64,000 bases of DNA from Nostoc sp. 106C (GTDB lineage Bacteria; Cyanobacteriota; Cyanobacteriia; Cyanobacteriales; Nostocaceae): assembly GCF_002154725.1 (NCBI RefSeq), contig NZ_MTAW01000053.1, positions 1-64,000 on the forward strand, read 5' to 3'. The position numbers and the translations under genes were made by a program. The notes below the pieces were generated by a model. That model saw only the letters and a list, made by a program, of their open reading frames with translations, did not search any database and was not told the origin of the DNA. Positions 9,630 to 19,855 of this stretch are shown here, in pieces (position 1 is the first letter of the stretch; each line of letters starts with the position of its first letter).

Positions 9630-11171
9630 ATGAATATTCAACGTATTGGCGTTATTGGCGCTGGTCTTAGTGGTCTAGTCGCAGCTAAGACTTTCATTGA
9701 GGAAGGTTACGAAGTCACAGTATTTGAGAAACAGAAAGGACTTGGTGGCGTATGGGAAAAGTCGAGAAGTTATCCAGGAGTAACCACCCAAAGCCCTCGT
9801 GATATGTATGCTTTTTCTGATTATCCCATGCCTACATTCTATCCTGAGTCTCCTACTGGTGAGCAGGTGCGGAATTACCTAGAGTCCTACGCGCAACATT
9901 TTGGGATTACAGAGAAGATTCACTTCCAAGCAGAAGTTACTCAGGTAGAAAGGAAAACCGCAAAGCAACCAGGATGGGTTGTGAGCGTCAGCTATAAAAA
10001 CAACCTTCAAGGGAAGATAAGACTGGAAAAACAAGAATTTGACTTTATTCTTATATGCAATGGCACTTGCAATATCCCAAAAGTGCCTTCTTTTCCTGGT
10101 ATGGCAGAGTTTATCGACTCTGGAGGATTGGTGTTGCATTCCACCAATATTAACGATGATTCTCTGATCCAAGGTAAACGGGTTGTTGTTGTCGGTTTTG
10201 CGAAATCGGCTGCTGACATTGCAACCTTCGCTGTTGACAAAGGTTCTAAATGTACGCTTGTTTTCCGCCAAGCATCTTGGAAAATCCCTAGATACTTTCT
10301 AGGATTCATCAACATCAAATATTTGATGTTAACGCGCTTGGGACAGGTTTGGTTTCCATACCGCAAATTTCGTGGAGTGGAGCAGGTGTTGCACACAGTA
10401 GGCAAGCCTTTAGTATGGGCTTTTTGGCGAACTTTGGAAATCCTACTACGCCTACAGTTACGTTTAGATGCTTGTGGAATGTTACCTGACGAACCGATCG
10501 AGGGATTTATCAATTGTCCCTTAAGCATAGCTACGAAAAACTTCTATAAATATGTGCGTCAGGGCAAAATACGTGCCAAAAAAACAACCATAGAACGGTT
10601 TGTCCCTGGTGGTGTGGAGTTGGCAAATGGTGAGCGGTTATCAACAGATGTAATGATCTTTGCAACCGGATTCCACCAGAATATCCCTTTTTTGGAGGAG
10701 CAGTACCGTCAGCAAATTATTGATAACCAAGGCACCTTTCATCTATACCGCAATCTTATTCACCCAGATGTTCCTGAAATGGGTTTTGTCGGCTACAACA
10801 GCACTTTTTCTGGGACGCTATCATCGGAGATTGGCTCTCGGTGGCTAGTTGAATCTGTCAAAGGCAACTTAGTTCTACCCTTACGTTCAGAGATGCTCAA
10901 GGATATAGAAGCAGAGTTGAACTGGAGGCAGACTAAAACGCCAAGAGGTTTATACAGTGGAACATGCTTTTTCCCGTTTAGTTTTCATTACTTAGACTAT
11001 CTCATGCGCGATCTGGGTGCTAAAATCCGCCAAACAGGCTCGATCGCGGAAATTGTGAAGCCCTTAAGTCCATCTGCATACAAAAACCTCCGGCAGGAAT
11101 TGCACGCAAAAAGGCTGATATCTATCAATGATTCTAGGATTGGTGAACCAGTAGAATCAAAGAATTCTTAA
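9630..11171 (+). CDS. Flavin-containing / Baeyer-Villiger-type monooxygenase
   Basis: A 513-residue FAD- and NADPH-dependent oxygenase. It begins with the FAD Rossmann motif GAGLSGL (about residues 9-15) and an acidic strand end (VFEK). GGVWEKSRSYPGV resembles the FMO GGxW motif. The second, NADPH-binding Rossmann is VVVVGFAKSAADIA, where the usual GxGxSA glycines are partly replaced. A late ATGF motif (FATGFHQNIPF) is typical of the FMO/BVMO group. The canonical FxGxxxHxxxY/F motif is not clean (an HST sits in that region), so substrate type cannot be given. ATG 9630 puts the FAD motif at the usual distance; an ATG at 9558 would add 24 poorly conserved residues. It follows the halogenase after about 195 bases. 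Confidence 0.88.
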   Translation: MNIQRIGVIGAGLSGLVAAKTFIEEGYEVTVFEKQKGLGGVWEKSRSYPGVTTQSPRDMYAFSDYPMPTFYPESPTGEQVRNYLESYAQHFGITEKIHFQAEVTQVERKTAKQPGWVVSVSYKNNLQGKIRLEKQEFDFILICNGTCNIPKVPSFPGMAEFIDSGGLVLHSTNINDDSLIQGKRVVVVGFAKSAADIATFAVDKGSKCTLVFRQASWKIPRYFLGFINIKYLMLTRLGQVWFPYRKFRGVEQVLHTVGKPLVWAFWRTLEILLRLQLRLDACGMLPDEPIEGFINCPLSIATKNFYKYVRQGKIRAKKTTIERFVPGGVELANGERLSTDVMIFATGFHQNIPFLEEQYRQQIIDNQGTFHLYRNLIHPDVPEMGFVGYNSTFSGTLSSEIGSRWLVESVKGNLVLPLRSEMLKDIEAELNWRQTKTPRGLYSGTCFFPFSFHYLDYLMRDLGAKIRQTGSIAEIVKPLSPSAYKNLRQELHAKRLISINDSRIGEPVESKNS

Positions 11172-11203
11172 AACCAGATTTTGATACTTAAGGATATTTA
11201 ATT

Positions 11204-11968
11204 ATGCAGTTAGCCAATAAAATAGCCCTAATTACAGGAGCTAGTTCTGGTATAGGTCGAGAGACTGCTAAGCTTTTTGCCTCAGAAGGAGCCAAGGTAG
11301 CGATCGCAGACGTAGATACTGTCGGTGGACAAACACTCATCGATGAAATCAAAGCATTTGGTGGTACTGCTCTATTTCATCAAGTGGATGTTTCTGTAGA
11401 AAGTGAGGTTCAGAATTGGGTAGCTGGAGTAGTTCATGAATGGGGCGGTGTGGACATCCTAGTTGCTAACGCCGCCGTGATGGTTATCGGCACTGTAGAG
11501 CAGGCAACAGAGCTAGATTGGGATCGGGTTTTGGCAGTAAATGTCAAGGGTTATGCTTTTTGCGCCAAGTATGTAACTCCCCAAATGCGCCAACGTGGCG
11601 GTGGAGCAATTGTGAATCTTGCTTCTATCAGTTCATTTGTTGCTGTACCAGCATTTGCACCCTATAACACCAGTAAAGGAGCGATTTTACAACTAACTCG
11701 AAGCCTAGCCTACGATTTAGCACCTGATAATATTCGTGTTAACTGCGTTTGTCCAGGACCGATTTATACTCCTGCTGTACAAAAAGTTGCCAATTCTCTA
11801 GGTTTGAGCGATGAAGATATAGTCAAGCAATTCGCACCATTAATTCTCTTGAAGCGTATGGGAAAACCACAGGAGGTCGCAAATGCGATTCTCTTCTTAG
11901 CCTCTGATAAAGCCTCGTTTATTACGGGAACGCCACTCATGGTAGATGGCGGCTATACTGCCTACTAA
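11204..11968 (+). CDS. Short-chain dehydrogenase/reductase (SDR), classical type
   Basis: A 254-residue NAD(P)-dependent oxidoreductase. It has the cofactor motif TGASSGIG (11-18), an NAAV/NNAG-type motif (NAAVMVIG near 88-95), catalytic Ser in LASISSF, and YNTSKG giving the YxxxK pair near residues 154-158. PGPIYTP and a DGGYTAY C-terminus are typical of the FabG-like group. It starts 32 bases after the monooxygenase stop, so it very likely belongs to the same transcript. It probably oxidises or reduces an alcohol or ketone made by the upstream oxygenases. The substrate is unknown. Confidence 0.93.
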   Translation: MQLANKIALITGASSGIGRETAKLFASEGAKVAIADVDTVGGQTLIDEIKAFGGTALFHQVDVSVESEVQNWVAGVVHEWGGVDILVANAAVMVIGTVEQATELDWDRVLAVNVKGYAFCAKYVTPQMRQRGGGAIVNLASISSFVAVPAFAPYNTSKGAILQLTRSLAYDLAPDNIRVNCVCPGPIYTPAVQKVANSLGLSDEDIVKQFAPLILLKRMGKPQEVANAILFLASDKASFITGTPLMVDGGYTAY

Positions 11969-11979
11969 ACAATAAAAAT

Positions 11980-14900
11980 TTACTGTTGCATGGGGATTTC
12001 AATTACAAATTCAGTCCCTTGTCCAGGAGTTGAATCACAGCTTAATTGACCCTTGTGTTTATCCACCACAACTTGATAGCTAATTGACAACCCCAACCCC
12101 GTACCGCTTCCTACTGCCTTAGTGGTAAAAAATGGGTCAAATATTTTCTGCTGTACATGCGCAGTCATACCATGACCGTTATCAGCAATCCGAATCTTCA
12201 GTGTGTTTGCTTCTCCTAGTTCAGTGCGAATGCGAATTTGAGGATTTTTAATTGGAGAATCTCCTTCATGCTTGTACTCCTCTAGAGCATCGATCGCATT
12301 ACTTAAGATATTCATAAATACCTGGTTGAGCTGACCAGCATAGCAACTAACATTTGGCAGTGGTGCGTATTCTTTGATGACCTTAATTTCCGGGCGATCG
12401 CTCTTTTCCTTGAGCCGATGCTGCAAAATCATTAAGGTACTGTCGATTCCCTCATGAATATTTACAGGCTTCATTTCCGATTCATCTAGACGAGAGAAGT
12501 TACGTAAGCTCAGGATAATATTCCGGATACGAGAACTTCCAAGCTTCATAGAATCGAGAACTCTCGGTAGGTCTTCTGTCAGAAAATCCACATCTATGTC
12601 CTGAATTTTTTCCTCCAGTATTGCCGATGGATGAGGATATTCTTGCTGATAAATATTAATCAAATCAAGCAAATCTTGAACATAGTCACTTGCATGAGAA
12701 ATATTACCATGAATAAAGTTAATCGGGTTGTTAATTTCATGGGCAATTCCGGCTATCATTTGCCCTAAGGAAGACATTTTTTCACTTTGAATTAATTGAC
12801 TTTGAGTACTTTGTAATTCTTCTAATGCTGCTTGCAGATGTTTATTCTTTTCGTTAATTTCTGCCGTTCTTACTACTACTCTTTCCTCTAATATATGGCT
12901 GTATTCTTCCAAGCGCTCATTAGCTTCAGTTAAGTTGTTGTAAAGAATAGCATTTTCTAAAGAGATTGTCGCTTGGATAGTTAAGAGTTTTAGAAGTTCT
13001 AGGCGATCGTGTGTAAATGCTTTTGTAGTTAAATTATTTTCTAGGTATATAAGTCCCAGCAATTTGCCTTGATTAAGCATCGGAATACATAATATACTTT
13101 TTGGTTCTTCACGGGTAATATAACTATCTACCGCAAAAGAGGCTTGAGCTTTGATGTCATCAATTACTAATACTTCTTGAGTACGTTTGACATAATTAAT
13201 CAAAGAAATAGGAACACGATCGCTGGACTCTAAAGGAATAGATAAAAACTCCGTGTGAGTAGCTCCAAAAGTTGAACCGGAACTAACTGCGGTAACAGTT
13301 AAGTCTAAGTTATTAGCTTCACTCAATATCAACACAGATTTAGAAGCTCCCGCATTCTCCATGACAACTTGCATTAAAGTAGAAAGAAGCGCCTCTAGTT
13401 CAATTTCTCCTGAGACTGCTTGAGAAGCTTTAATGACAGTTGCCAAATCCAACATATCTGAAATACTGGTGTTGGAGCCAATAACAGTTTCATTCGTAAC
13501 TAAAGTAGATTTATTGCTGAGTGTAGATAGGTGTAAGCTCAGTTCAGGTAGGTTTTTTTCACTGCAAGAATGGCTAAGTTTTTCTTGCTGAATTATGGGA
13601 ACCAGTAATTGAGGATAGCGTTTTTGTAAATCATCAACTTTGGCTAATGCTCCCCAACCAATGTAGCAATAATAAGCATCAGTGAGGTAGAGTTGGGCGA
13701 TTCTGTCTTTACCCCATTCAAGATAGAATTTTGCGGCCAGTTCATAAGCGAGTGCTTCTTCATGAATAAACTCATTTTCTTTGGCAAGCTTGATGGCGCG
13801 ATCGTATGCTTCTATTGCTTCAAGATATTCACCTTTAATCCGATGTATCTCAGCCTCTACCAAATAGAATTTATGCAAGTAATTCATAGGAGCATGATAC
13901 GCATAGTGGCGCATTTTTTCCTGATTAATTGTAACCTTCAGCAGAATCTCTTTCTGTTCCGATTCTGCGCTATTAGGATATAATGCCAGCCGTACCAATG
14001 AATCATATAAATAAAATTGAGGAATAAATAATGTTCCTACTCCAGCATATAAGTACTTTTCTGTTTCTACCGCACGATCAAGGGCTTTATGATAATTAAC
14101 AAACAGATAACAAAGTTGAAGCTTACATAAATGTAAGCGTAAAAGTGCTATGCCATCATTAGCTGTAACATGAAGTGGGAGTTGTTTGACTTCATCATAA
14201 GCTTCACCGATTAAATCACAAGGACTTTCAACGCTTTTCAGCAAATTTAACACTGTTTGGCGATATATTTCATTCCATTGCAATACCATCTCTTGCTTCA
14301 GATGGCTTATAGCATTGCTGTATACTGCCATTTCCTGTTGCAGTGCCGTCAGTTCCCTACCCATAAAAAATGAAGCATAGCAATAAGCATTAATAGAATA
14401 TACTGCAAATTCTAGATCTCCAGTTTCCAGTGCAACCGAGTAAGCCTCTAAAAAAGGCTTGATTATTTCTTTGATATGCTCTTTTCCATGCTTGATATGA
14501 GCATTAAATGTTTCGATAATTTTAGCGGTGATTTTTTTATCTTGGAATTTATCTACAAGACTTTCAGCAAGTTTGCCAAATTGATAACCAGATTCAATAT
14601 CTTCTACTACTCCACAAAGAATCAACCCGTAAACAACATAACCAAAAGCGGATAAAGGAGCATTGCCATATTCGAGCGATAAGTTTACTTGTTTGAAAAC
14701 AATTAGTGAGAATAGCTCGGGAAAAGCTTGACTAGCAAAAACAATGATGCTAGATAAGATACGCATGACTGCTAGCGTTTTATCTTCAGTCATTTCTGGT
14801 AGGTGAATTAAGTCTTCAATGCATCGATTTGCCAAACTTAAAGTGATTTTTTCCATTTCCTGCCGAACATCTAACTGACTGGGATTTTTCGGAAACTCTA

Positions 14901-17598
14901 CTCCAAGTAACTTCAAAAATCCTAGTGCAGTATTGATCGCTTCTAATATTTTATTCTGCGCTCCATAAGCCTGAATTTTTACTTCATAGACTTTGACTTT
15001 TTCTAAAAGTGTTTTAGCTCTTACTAATACCACCTCTGTTAATTGCTCCATCTGCTCAAAGTCACCAGCCAAGTATGCTGCTTCTACTGCTACTTCATAC
15101 AAAGCTAGAGTTAGCCCATACTTTATCTTCCAAGTATCATCTCCTAGTAGCTCAATTCCAGTAGTTAAATACTTAAGTGCAGATGAATAAGCTGTTGATA
15201 CCAAAGCTTTACGCCCAGCAATCAAATTCATTTGGGCTAGCTCATCACGTTTAGCTTGTTCGGTAATAAATTCAACTGCAATATTGAACTGATTTACAAG
15301 CTCAAAAATCCTTTCTTCTTGTTCAGCAACTGGCGTATTCTTAAAAAGAAGCTGCCCAATTTTTAAGTGAATTTTCTTTATTTTGTCTTGAGGAATTAGA
15401 GAATAAGCTGCTTGTTGTACTCGGTCATGTACGAATTTATATTTAGGTAATTGGGAATTAGTAATTGAGAAATTTTCTGATTCTCTATTTGAAAGGCTTA
15501 ATAGTTGCCTCTCATCTTCTGGTATAAGATTATAACCATCTTTCTGAGGTACGATTAAACCTTCAAGTAATGCTTCCCATAAGTCTGATGCAGTGTCTAT
15601 TACAGATTTTTCATTAACAATTGCCAATGTTTTTAAGTCAAACTCATTACCAATACAAGCAGATATTTTTAATACATTTTGTACATTCTTGGGTAACTTT
15701 TCTATTTGGATACCCATGAATTCTACTACATCATCTGTAAGAGACAGTGTTTTAATTTTGGTAATGTCGTACTGCCAATAGCCAGCATCAAAATTTAATT
15801 TAATTAGTCCATCATCATATAATAACTTGAGAAATTGAGATGCAAAGAATGGGTTACCTTTAGTTTTAGCAAACACCATTTGAGTCAGAGGCACAGCAAT
15901 GACCTCTCGGCAACGCAGCGTATCAGCAATGAGATGGTTCAAATCAACTTGACTTAAGGGTGAAAGTTTAATTGTATTAATTACTGCTCCTGTTTTGGCA
16001 ATTTCTTGTAGTATCAAATGTAATGGATGTAGATTTAAGACTTCATTATCTCTATACGCCCCAATCATTAGTAGACTAGCCTTAGTCTCAAATATCTCCT
16101 CTGTGTCACCTGTAAGGCGAGAAGAAGTTCTACTAACTAATAATTCAATAAACTTCAAGGAAGCCGTATCTGCCCATTGCAAATCATCCAGAAAGATTAC
16201 CAGAGGATGCTCTTTAGTAGTGAAAACCTGGATAAATCTCTGAAACAATAAATTGAAGCGATTTTGAGCAGCGCTACCAGCAAGTTCAGTAACTGAAGGT
16301 TGTTTACCAATAATTCTTTCGAGTTCAGGAATTACATCAATGATTACCTGAGATTGTGTACCCAATGCCGATATGATTTTAGTTTTCCACTGTTGAATTT
16401 GGGCATCTGTTTCTGACAGTATTTGCCCAATTAAATCCCGCAAAACTTGCACCAATCCTGATAATGGAATGTCACGTTGGAACTGGTCAAATTTCCCTTT
16501 GATGAAGTAACTACGCTGTCTTGCAATAGGTTTATGGACTTCGTTGACCACAGCAGTTTTACCAATCCCTGAATAACCAGCGACTAAGATCATTTCCGTG
16601 CTTCCGCTCGTCACCCGGTCAAAAGTAGTGAGTAGAATTTCAATTTCTCTTTGACGACCATAAAGTTTTTCAGGAATAACAAAATGATTTGAAATATCCC
16701 GAATTCCTAATTCAAATATCGTAATGTCTCCTTTGTCTTGCCATTGGTTTTGACATCTCTCTAAGTCATATCTGATCCCATGAGCACTGTGATATCGGTC
16801 TTCGGCATTTTTTGCCATTAGCTTGCTGATAATATCAGATAAAATTGTAGGAATATTGGAGTTAATACGGCTGGCTTTTGGCGGTTCTTTGGCAATGTGA
16901 GAGTAGACTAACTCCATTGGTTCAGGGGTATTGAAGGGTAACTGCCCAGTCAGGAGTTCAAAGAAGGTGACACCCAAGGAATAAAAGTCGGTACGGTAGT
17001 CTATACCTCGATTCATGCGTCCTGTTTGTTCAGGAGAAATGTAAGCTAGAGTGCCTTCTAGAACGTTAGGATTTGTGAGAAATTGAATTTCTTTTGGTAA
17101 TAGACTAGCAAGACTAAAATCGATAATTTTAGTCTTACCTGTTATAGGATGAATCAGAATATTGGCGGGTTTGATGTCTTTGTGAATGATACGATGGCAA
17201 TGTAGCCCTTCTAGTGTTGCACTAATTTCCATCGCAATCTCGAAGAATTTACTCAATGAAACAGAATTATTCCCCTTTTTATGCTCTTCTAGTTGCCATA
17301 TATTAAGGGCTATACCACCAAAGTCTTCCATTACTAGAAAATATCTATTGTGGTAGTTTTCTATGCTTATTGGTTTGACTATACCCGGAAGTTGAAGATT
17401 TTGGGTAATCGTGTATTGATTGCGGAACTGATTAATTTCAACGAAGTTAGGATCTTCAGTGCGCATCAATTTTAAAATAACTGATTGCTGGTCTTTTTCT
17501 CTGATAGCTCGATAAACTAAGGTTTTTTTACCTGAATATAATTGCTCAATAATGCGATAGCCAAGTATAGGAGATAATATTTCTGATACTATTAACAT
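11980..17598 (-). CDS. Ser/Thr kinase - AAA ATPase - GAF - histidine kinase giant sensor
   Basis: An 1872-residue soluble multidomain signalling protein of a type common in filamentous cyanobacteria. A Hanks-type kinase (about 12-290) has HKDIKPAN as its catalytic loop and DFS where most kinases have DFG. It is followed by a large ATPase with Walker A GYSGIGKTAV (near 345) and Walker B VIFLDDLQWAD, then a long helical TPR-like region (about 750-1330), a GAF domain (about 1400-1550), a coiled coil, HisKA with GIAHEINNP (His near 1620) and HATPase_c with NQVFMNILSNAIDALEE, RIADNGHGM and GSGTGLGLS. No transmembrane segment is seen. The signal sensed is unknown. It converges on the SDR gene with 11 bases between the stops. 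Confidence 0.95.
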   Translation of the reverse strand: MLIVSEILSPILGYRIIEQLYSGKKTLVYRAIREKDQQSVILKLMRTEDPNFVEINQFRNQYTITQNLQLPGIVKPISIENYHNRYFLVMEDFGGIALNIWQLEEHKKGNNSVSLSKFFEIAMEISATLEGLHCHRIIHKDIKPANILIHPITGKTKIIDFSLASLLPKEIQFLTNPNVLEGTLAYISPEQTGRMNRGIDYRTDFYSLGVTFFELLTGQLPFNTPEPMELVYSHIAKEPPKASRINSNIPTILSDIISKLMAKNAEDRYHSAHGIRYDLERCQNQWQDKGDITIFELGIRDISNHFVIPEKLYGRQREIEILLTTFDRVTSGSTEMILVAGYSGIGKTAVVNEVHKPIARQRSYFIKGKFDQFQRDIPLSGLVQVLRDLIGQILSETDAQIQQWKTKIISALGTQSQVIIDVIPELERIIGKQPSVTELAGSAAQNRFNLLFQRFIQVFTTKEHPLVIFLDDLQWADTASLKFIELLVSRTSSRLTGDTEEIFETKASLLMIGAYRDNEVLNLHPLHLILQEIAKTGAVINTIKLSPLSQVDLNHLIADTLRCREVIAVPLTQMVFAKTKGNPFFASQFLKLLYDDGLIKLNFDAGYWQYDITKIKTLSLTDDVVEFMGIQIEKLPKNVQNVLKISACIGNEFDLKTLAIVNEKSVIDTASDLWEALLEGLIVPQKDGYNLIPEDERQLLSLSNRESENFSITNSQLPKYKFVHDRVQQAAYSLIPQDKIKKIHLKIGQLLFKNTPVAEQEERIFELVNQFNIAVEFITEQAKRDELAQMNLIAGRKALVSTAYSSALKYLTTGIELLGDDTWKIKYGLTLALYEVAVEAAYLAGDFEQMEQLTEVVLVRAKTLLEKVKVYEVKIQAYGAQNKILEAINTALGFLKLLGVEFPKNPSQLDVRQEMEKITLSLANRCIEDLIHLPEMTEDKTLAVMRILSSIIVFASQAFPELFSLIVFKQVNLSLEYGNAPLSAFGYVVYGLILCGVVEDIESGYQFGKLAESLVDKFQDKKITAKIIETFNAHIKHGKEHIKEIIKPFLEAYSVALETGDLEFAVYSINAYCYASFFMGRELTALQQEMAVYSNAISHLKQEMVLQWNEIYRQTVLNLLKSVESPCDLIGEAYDEVKQLPLHVTANDGIALLRLHLCKLQLCYLFVNYHKALDRAVETEKYLYAGVGTLFIPQFYLYDSLVRLALYPNSAESEQKEILLKVTINQEKMRHYAYHAPMNYLHKFYLVEAEIHRIKGEYLEAIEAYDRAIKLAKENEFIHEEALAYELAAKFYLEWGKDRIAQLYLTDAYYCYIGWGALAKVDDLQKRYPQLLVPIIQQEKLSHSCSEKNLPELSLHLSTLSNKSTLVTNETVIGSNTSISDMLDLATVIKASQAVSGEIELEALLSTLMQVVMENAGASKSVLILSEANNLDLTVTAVSSGSTFGATHTEFLSIPLESSDRVPISLINYVKRTQEVLVIDDIKAQASFAVDSYITREEPKSILCIPMLNQGKLLGLIYLENNLTTKAFTHDRLELLKLLTIQATISLENAILYNNLTEANERLEEYSHILEERVVVRTAEINEKNKHLQAALEELQSTQSQLIQSEKMSSLGQMIAGIAHEINNPINFIHGNISHASDYVQDLLDLINIYQQEYPHPSAILEEKIQDIDVDFLTEDLPRVLDSMKLGSSRIRNIILSLRNFSRLDESEMKPVNIHEGIDSTLMILQHRLKEKSDRPEIKVIKEYAPLPNVSCYAGQLNQVFMNILSNAIDALEEYKHEGDSPIKNPQIRIRTELGEANTLKIRIADNGHGMTAHVQQKIFDPFFTTKAVGSGTGLGLSISYQVVVDKHKGQLSCDSTPGQGTEFVIEIPMQQ

Positions 17599-18067
17599 TG
17601 CATCTGCTTCTCATAATTATATTTCTATGCTTCAGTATGCCCATGTCATAGTTACCACTATCATTAAATAGTTATATTTTTGTTTGTTATGTATACTTTA
17701 ATGTTGGATTTAGCAATAAATTAAAATAATTAACTTAGTGTAAGATAGGTTAATTAGAAAAATAGCAAGCGCGATCGCTCTGTAATCGATTTCTAAATAA
17801 CTAAATAAAAAAGCCTGCCTTTATTCTTATTAAAAGAAACTTTGGCAGGTCTATTATGTCTATAGCTGCTTTGCTTAACATAGCAGTTGAGATTACTAAT
17901 CTTTTGCAGTTCGCTCGACCATAAGTATTGATATAAACTTCATCCACTTGCGAGATTAAGCAAAATTTATTACTCTACTAGCACTAGGAATTTTTAACCA
18001 GATGCGATCGCGTATTGGTTATTGAGTCAAGTAATCAGGGTGTTCAAGTTCATATTTAGCGCCAACG
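17599..18067. other. Gap between giant kinase and response regulator genes
   Basis: No gene is visible. The DNA is AT-rich, with a HIP1-type octamer near 17771 and an interrupted inverted pair CCTGCC / GGCAGG (near 17813-17852, with an inner TTCTT/AAGAA pair) that could form a weak hairpin. The part nearest 17599 should contain the promoter of the giant kinase gene, which reads away from it. Confidence 0.4.
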
Positions 18068-18703
18068 CTACTTAATTTTCTGTTTAATAAATGTCACAAC
18101 TTGAGCTAGCTGTTTCTTTAAACCATCAATTTCTACTTGCATTTTGACAATTTTTTCATTGAGGAGCTCAATTTCCGTAGCAGAAGCGGACTCAACAACA
18201 GAGGATTGAACTGCACTATTGACACTACCAGAAGTGGTGACTGTGCCATTACCGTAATTAGAAGTTGAGACTGGACCATTGTTAACAGCAACACCTGCTC
18301 CAACTAAAACTGGTTCTGGGCGTACCTGTTTGGATTTTGCCATTGCTGATTTAATTGCACTAATTAATTGCTTCTGGTCAAATGGCTTCCCAAGAAATTC
18401 AAAATATTCAAAAGGTTCTGGAATTTTCTCCGTCACCTCTTCCTTACGACCAGACATCATCACTAAGGGAATCTTCCTTAACTCTGGCTGGGCTTGAATT
18501 TGCTGAAAAACTTCCCAACCACTCATTTTGGGTAATAAAAAATCCAACATGATCAAGCTAAATTTTTCCTGAAGGATGAAATTGAGTCCTTCCAAGCCGT
18601 CTTTTGCTTCTATAACCTCGAAATTGCCAGGAGGCAACATTTCTCGTACTTTTACCCTGACAACTGTGGTGTCATCAATAACTAGAATCTTGTTACTTGC
18701 CAC
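18068..18703 (-). CDS. Response regulator with C-terminal coiled coil
   Basis: A 211-residue protein. The receiver domain (about 4-125) has the acidic pair Asp10-Asp11, phosphoacceptor Asp54 (LIMLDFLLPKMSG), a Ser in the switch position (MMSGR) and a conserved Lys in GKPFDQ. It is followed by a low-complexity Ser/Thr/Val/Asn linker (about 130-175) and a short coiled coil at the C-terminus (LLNEKIVKMQVEIDGLKKQL). There is no DNA-binding or enzymatic output domain. It probably acts by protein-protein contact, as PatA/CheY-like regulators do. The gene next to it encodes a giant histidine kinase on the same strand, a plausible but unproven partner. Confidence 0.9.
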   Translation of the reverse strand: MASNKILVIDDTTVVRVKVREMLPPGNFEVIEAKDGLEGLNFILQEKFSLIMLDFLLPKMSGWEVFQQIQAQPELRKIPLVMMSGRKEEVTEKIPEPFEYFEFLGKPFDQKQLISAIKSAMAKSKQVRPEPVLVGAGVAVNNGPVSTSNYGNGTVTTSGSVNSAVQSSVVESASATEIELLNEKIVKMQVEIDGLKKQLAQVVTFIKQKIK

Positions 18704-18949
18704 GACTGATTACTCTAAGAGAAACTATAGGTGTAGATGGCAGTTTTGCCGTTGAACCTTGAGAATTATCCCACTATATCCAAAATTTCTCTTGATTGGG
18801 GGAGAGTATATTTCGGTATAAGTGATGTTGCTAGATGTATTTTAAGAAACTTTTGCTTGTGTTCTTTTCAATTTATGTCATGGTGATATTTAAGGCTTTA
18901 ACCTTGCTCTAGAGCATAGGAAACTTGCCTTACATTACCTTTGATGTCT

Positions 18950-19855
18950 ATGACTTCGTCACAACAAGCCCAACTCAAGTCAGAAATTATGGCAATGCCT
19001 AGCTGGTTACGTCGCTCAATCGGCAAAGCCAGTGAAATCTCTACCGTACAACGCATTATCAAGCAGCGCCAAATTCATACAATTTGCGAAGAAGGACGCT
19101 GCCCTAACCGCGGGGAATGCTATGCCCAAAAAACTGCAACTTTTTTATTAATGGGTCCTACCTGCACACGCTCTTGTGCATTTTGTCAAGTAGATAAAGG
19201 TCATGCACCAATGCCTGTTGACCTAGAAGAACCACAAAAGGTGGCAGAAGCAGTGCAACTGTTGGGATTACGTTATGTGGTGCTGACTTCTGTCGCCCGT
19301 GATGACTTAGATGATCAAGGAGCCAGCCATTTTGTCCAAACGATGGAGACTATCCGTCGGTTAAATCCGGAAACTCAAATTGAAGTGCTGACACCAGATT
19401 TTTGGGGTGGTGTGGGGGCTGGGGAAGAAGGTCAACGCCAACGAATAGCAATGATTGTCAGGGCGAAGCCAGCCTGTTTTAACCACAATATTGAGACGGT
19501 GCGACGCTTAACTGGACCAGTGCGCCGGGGAGCGAAGTACGATCGCTCGTTGCATGTGCTTTCAATCGTCAAAGACATAGATTCCTCCATGCTTACAAAA
19601 TCAGGTTTGATGCTAGGACATGGAGAAACCAGCGATGAAGTCATCGCAACAATGGCAGATTTAAGAGCCGTTGGATGCGATCGCCTAACTATTGGTCAAT
19701 ATATGCGACCTTCTTTAGAACATCTGCCAGTCCAAAAATACTGGACTCCAGAGGAATTTGATCAACTCGGCAGCGTAGCATGGAAAATGGGATTCAGCCA
19801 CGTCCGTTCTGGACCTCTGGTTCGTAGTTCCTACCATGCAGGTGAAGAGGCTTGA
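18950..19855 (+). CDS. lipA: Lipoyl synthase
   Basis: A radical SAM enzyme that inserts two sulfurs into octanoyl chains on E2 and GcvH proteins. About 301 residues. It has both LipA iron-sulfur signatures: CX4CX5C ([12 protein letters not shown]) for the auxiliary cluster and CX3CX2C (CTRSCAFC) for the radical SAM cluster. It ends with the conserved RSSY block (VRSSYHAGE) that supplies the Ser ligand to the auxiliary cluster. Alternative starts are TTG 18941 and ATG 18944; ATG 18950 gives MTSSQQ. A lipoyl-dependent E2 gene (pdhC) lies about 19 kb further along. psaX follows 200 bases downstream and is probably transcribed separately. Confidence 0.97.
   Translation: MTSSQQAQLKSEIMAMPSWLRRSIGKASEISTVQRIIKQRQIHTICEEGRCPNRGECYAQKTATFLLMGPTCTRSCAFCQVDKGHAPMPVDLEEPQKVAEAVQLLGLRYVVLTSVARDDLDDQGASHFVQTMETIRRLNPETQIEVLTPDFWGGVGAGEEGQRQRIAMIVRAKPACFNHNIETVRRLTGPVRRGAKYDRSLHVLSIVKDIDSSMLTKSGLMLGHGETSDEVIATMADLRAVGCDRLTIGQYMRPSLEHLPVQKYWTPEEFDQLGSVAWKMGFSHVRSGPLVRSSYHAGEEA

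Noticed and set aside
10007-10528. Antisense frames opposite the flavin monooxygenase
   Set aside because: They overlap a well-supported gene on the + strand and lack domains or ribosome sites.
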